This document shows, one piece after another, positions 61,268 to 64,000 of a stretch of 64,000 nucleotides of DNA. The first letter of the stretch is position 1, and each line of letters opens with the position of its first letter. This DNA comes from Ramlibacter monticola. GTDB taxonomy: Bacteria; Pseudomonadota; Gammaproteobacteria; Burkholderiales; Burkholderiaceae_C. Under the pieces are notes generated by a model. That model saw nothing but the letters and a program-made list of their open reading frames with translations, had not been told where the DNA came from and made no database searches. Location: NCBI RefSeq assembly GCF_016722785.1, contig NZ_JAEQNE010000002.1, positions 186,001 to 250,000 on the forward strand. Reading direction: 5' to 3'. The position numbers and the translations under genes are program-made.

Positions 61268-64000
61268 TCAGAGGATGAAGTCGGCTGCGGCCATGGCGGT
61301 CACGCCGACCAGTTCGATCTCGAACTCGGGCGCGGCGTCCGCGTCAGTGCTGCCGTACACCATCGCGACGCCGGCACGGGCGTCGAATTCGCAGCGCAGT
61401 TGCCCGCTCGCATCGGTGGCGCTGAACGCGGTCGTGCCGATGAACGCGAGCGGCTGCAGGCCGGCCAGCGCCGTGTTGCCGTCGATTCCCGACAGGTCGA
61501 TGCGGTCGCCCTCCGCGCCCAGGAAGTCGGTGATGACGTCGCAACTTCCGCGGCTCCTGCCCATGTCGGAAGCATGCGCCATGCGGAAGTGGTCGGCCCC
61601 GGTGCCGCCCGTCATCCGGTCGGCACCGCTGCCTCCGTCGAGAACGTCGTTCCCCCAGCCGCCCTGGAGCGTGTCGTTGCCCGCGCCTGCCGCGAGACGG
61701 TTGCCGGCGGCATTGCCCGTCAGCAGGTTGGCGAGCGCATTGCCGGTGCCGTCGATGGCGCTGCTGCCCGAGAGCGTCAGCTTCTCGAGGTAGTTGCCCA
61801 GCCTGTAGCTGATGCTGGCGAGGACGGTGTCATGGCCACCGCCGGCAGCGCCGGATTCGACGACGAGGTCGCCAGCGTCGTCCACAAAGTAGCGGTCGTC
61901 GCCGCTGCCGCCCGCCATGCGGTCGGCACCTGCCCCGCCCTGCAGGACGTCGTTGCCGCCGCCGCCCCAGAGCGTGTCGTTGCCGGAAGCGCCCGAGAGC
62001 ATATTGGCCGCCTCGTTGCCGGTCAGCACGTTGGCGAGTGCGTTGCCCGTACCGTCGAGGGCGCTCGTGCCGGCGAGGGTCAGGTTCTCCTGGTAGGCCC
62101 CCAGGGTGCGGGTGACGCTCGAAACGAGCGTATCCACTCCGCCGAGCGCGGCGTCGGCCGACTCCGCGACCACGTCCCCCGCATCGTCCACGTAGTACGT
62201 GTCGTTGCCAGCGCCTGCGGCCATCGCATCGGCACCCCGGCCGCCGTCCAGCGTGTCGCGGCCGGCTGCGCCGTACAGCGCGTTGGCGCCGGCATTGCCG
62301 GTCAGCGCGGCCCCCGTGGAGCGCCCGATCCAGCCGATCTCCACGTTGTCGGGCAGCACGAAGGCGGCGACATGGCTCCAGGCGACGTCCTTTCCCTCCC
62401 CCGCCGCCTCGGTCACGACATCGCCGGCGGAGCGCACCGCGTAAGTGTCGTCGCCCGCGCCGCCGGCCAGTGCGTTGTTGCCAGCGCCGCCGTCGATCCA
62501 GTCGTTGCCGCCTGCGCCATGGAGTTCGTCGTCCGCTGCGCCGCCCATCAGCCTGTTGTCGACCGCGTTGCCCCACACCACGGCGCCCGCCGCCGCCAGG
62601 ACCGTGGCGTTCTCGATTTCCGGCGCCAGCGTGAACGTGCCGAGATCGCTCAGGACCGTGTCGATGCCCTCGCCGGCTGATTCGACGAGCACGTCACCGG
62701 CGCGCAGCACGTAGGTGTCGTCGCCGGTGCCCCCTGCCATCCGGTCGATGCCGTCACCGCCATCGAGCAGGTCCGCGCCGTCCCCGCCGGACAAGGTGTC
62801 GTCGCCGCTGCCGCCATACAGCAGGTCGCTGCTCCGTGCACCGGAGAGGAAGTCGTTGCCTGTGCCGCCCATCAGCCTGTTGGTGTCGGCGTCGGCATCG
62901 TCGACGCTGTCGCCGAGGAAGTCCTGCAGGTCCGCCGCGAGCAGCGTGTCATTGCCGGCGCCGCCGTCGAGCGAGTCGCAGCCCGAGCCGCCAGCGAGCC
63001 TGTCGTTGCCATCCGCGCCGTAGCGGACGTCGTCGCCGGCGCCCCCCAGCACGACATCGTCACCGGCCGAGCCGTTCAGCACGTCGGCGCCCTGGTTGCC
63101 ACCCAGCAAGTCGTTGCCGCCGGCACCGCTGAACCGGTCGCCGCCCCTGCCGCCGAAAAGCATGTCGTCCCCGCTGCCCGCAGGCAGGCTCGCGTTGGTA
63201 TCGGCGCCCGCGCTGCCCACCCTGGCCTGGAAGGTCCCGGCGGAGAAGCTGCCGGGCGTCAGCGCCACCAGGCCGTCGAACTCGATCTTCAGGTCGGAGG
63301 CGTCCACGACGAAGTCCCGGTTGCGGTCGGCGAACAGCACCGTACGGTTGCTCGCCTCGTCATGCCAGGTCCAGAACTCCAGGAAATGCGGGTCGGCGGG
63401 GTCGCTGCCCGCCAACGCCATGCCCTGGCCCGCCGTGGCCGTGAAGCCCGCGCCTGCCTCGCCGCGCCACACCAGGGGAGCGCCGGCAGCCGTGCCACCG
63501 ACGATGCCGGAGTACAGCCGGTCACCCTGGGCAGCGTCGAAATCGGTGACGCGTTGCGGCGCCGCGACGAGGCTGGTGGCGTGGGCGACGATGTTCCAGT
63601 CACTCGCGTCGTAGGGAGCGTAGGCGAACACGAAGCGATCGGCGCCCGGCCCGCCCGTGAGCACGGTCTGCGCGGGCGCGAACGACCCGGCGCCGGCCTG
63701 CGCGCCCGCCAGCCCGGCGGGCCAGCAGGGTTGCGCCTCGCCGCCATGGAGGACGTCGTCGCCTTCGCCGCCCACGAGCGTGTCGCCATCGCTGCCGCCC
63801 CAGAGCCGGTCGTCGCCCCCCTCCCCGAACAGGACGTCGGAACCCGGGCCGCCGTCCAGGTCGTCGGCGCCGATCCCGCCGTGGAGGCTGTCGCTCCCGG
63901 CGCCGCCTTGCAGCCAGTCGATGCCGTCGCCGCCATCGAGCGTGTCGTCGCCGTCGCCGCCGTCGAGGGCATCGTCGCCGGGTCCGCCGGAAAGACGATC
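61268..64000 (-). CDS. RTX (hemolysin-type calcium-binding repeat) protein, 5' end outside window
   Basis: This reading frame is open to the window edge. The visible 910 residues are the C-terminal part of a large secreted RTX protein. Many nonapeptide repeats of GGxGxDxL type occur in blocks (for example GGEGDDVL, GGAGDDTYAVR, GGAGADRMAGG), plus longer modules of about 80 residues such as LTLAGTSALDGTGNALANVLTG. A non-repeat domain of about 155 residues lies between RTX blocks (around 63207-63670). The last 90 residues (DFLGAEGDRIDLSGID, ending AAADFIL) look like a serralysin-type C-terminal region that carries the type I secretion signal. It binds calcium outside the cell; the catalytic or adhesive function would be in the missing N-terminus. 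No T1SS genes are in the window. Confidence 0.92.
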   Translation of the reverse strand, partial: DRLSGGPGDDALDGGDGDDTLDGGDGIDWLQGGAGSDSLHGGIGADDLDGGPGSDVLFGEGGDDRLWGGSDGDTLVGGEGDDVLHGGEAQPCWPAGLAGAQAGAGSFAPAQTVLTGGPGADRFVFAYAPYDASDWNIVAHATSLVAAPQRVTDFDAAQGDRLYSGIVGGTAAGAPLVWRGEAGAGFTATAGQGMALAGSDPADPHFLEFWTWHDEASNRTVLFADRNRDFVVDASDLKIEFDGLVALTPGSFSAGTFQARVGSAGADTNASLPAGSGDDMLFGGRGGDRFSGAGGNDLLGGNQGADVLNGSAGDDVVLGGAGDDVRYGADGNDRLAGGSGCDSLDGGAGNDTLLAADLQDFLGDSVDDADADTNRLMGGTGNDFLSGARSSDLLYGGSGDDTLSGGDGADLLDGGDGIDRMAGGTGDDTYVLRAGDVLVESAGEGIDTVLSDLGTFTLAPEIENATVLAAAGAVVWGNAVDNRLMGGAADDELHGAGGNDWIDGGAGNNALAGGAGDDTYAVRSAGDVVTEAAGEGKDVAWSHVAAFVLPDNVEIGWIGRSTGAALTGNAGANALYGAAGRDTLDGGRGADAMAAGAGNDTYYVDDAGDVVAESADAALGGVDTLVSSVTRTLGAYQENLTLAGTSALDGTGNALANVLTGNEAANMLSGASGNDTLWGGGGNDVLQGGAGADRMAGGSGDDRYFVDDAGDLVVESGAAGGGHDTVLASISYRLGNYLEKLTLSGSSAIDGTGNALANLLTGNAAGNRLAAGAGNDTLQGGWGNDVLDGGSGADRMTGGTGADHFRMAHASDMGRSRGSCDVITDFLGAEGDRIDLSGIDGNTALAGLQPLAFIGTTAFSATDASGQLRCEFDARAGVAMVYGSTDADAAPEFEIELVGVTAMAAADFIL

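Noticed and set aside
1-64000. CRISPR array, tRNA, rRNA or integrase gene
   Set aside because: No regularly spaced repeats, cloverleaf-type sequence, rRNA stretch, or tyrosine/serine recombinase motif was seen on either strand.

Overview
The window is GC-rich and gene-dense, and looks like a chromosome segment from a Burkholderiales bacterium, most probably Comamonadaceae. The basis is the pilZ-holB-tmk-mltG string, a complete liv branched-chain amino acid ABC operon, several beta-oxidation clusters, a selO-msrB-yciB-bolA-peptidyl-prolyl isomerase string, and palindromic intergenic repeats of a type I associate with that family. I could not run any search, so family calls rest on motifs read by eye. 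No rRNA, tRNA or CRISPR array was seen.

Region 1 (1-7.7 kb) is accessory DNA. It is loosely packed, with long stretches lacking genes. It carries a KfrA-type DNA-binding coiled-coil protein with an operator-like inverted repeat, an intact HipA-family kinase (YjjJ type), a truncated second copy of that gene with its promoter, an unknown small protein, and a 794-residue protein that joins a trypsin-like protease to a zinc-dependent phospholipase C/P1-nuclease domain. The last gene and the truncated hipA copy lie between two 125-bp direct repeats. I read this as an island with toxin-like or defence-like content.

Region 2 (7.7-35.3 kb) is mostly housekeeping. It starts with a lipoprotein, then a minus-strand operon mltG-tmk-holB-pilZ-tatD-ankyrin joined by 4-bp overlaps, with ygfZ divergent. 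Next come an O-antigen-ligase/PglL-like protein with TPR tail, a thioesterase-acetyltransferase fusion, an HSL-type esterase, an iron-type alcohol dehydrogenase, a patatin-like lipase, a Ser/Thr kinase with a PEGA-domain partner, tex, ogt, a GST-like protein, aidB and three small-molecule enzymes. It ends with a four-gene overlapping operon (PAP2 phosphatase, flippase-like protein, GT2 and GT39 glycosyltransferases) that probably modifies an envelope lipid or glycan.

Region 3 (35.4-42.3 kb) is a fatty-acid oxidation cluster (acyl-CoA dehydrogenase, thiolase, M20 peptidase, bifunctional enoyl-CoA hydratase/hydroxyacyl-CoA dehydrogenase) with a TetR-type operator-like palindrome in front.

Region 4 (42.5-47.8 kb) is the most striking part. 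It holds two tandem copies of a two-gene cassette, each a LuxI/FeeM-like GNAT acyltransferase followed 42 nt later by a CqsS-like six-TM hybrid histidine kinase. This looks like a signal synthase with its cognate membrane receptor, duplicated. A free-standing receiver-kinase protein and an Hpt protein with a dead receiver domain (54.8-57 kb) could be downstream relay parts.

Region 5 (47.8-64 kb) holds livK-H-M-G-F, an acyl-CoA ligase, the two relay proteins, selO-msrB-yciB-bolA-PPIase, a strong terminator, a structured 465-bp intergenic region, and the C-terminal part of a large RTX protein that runs off the window end.
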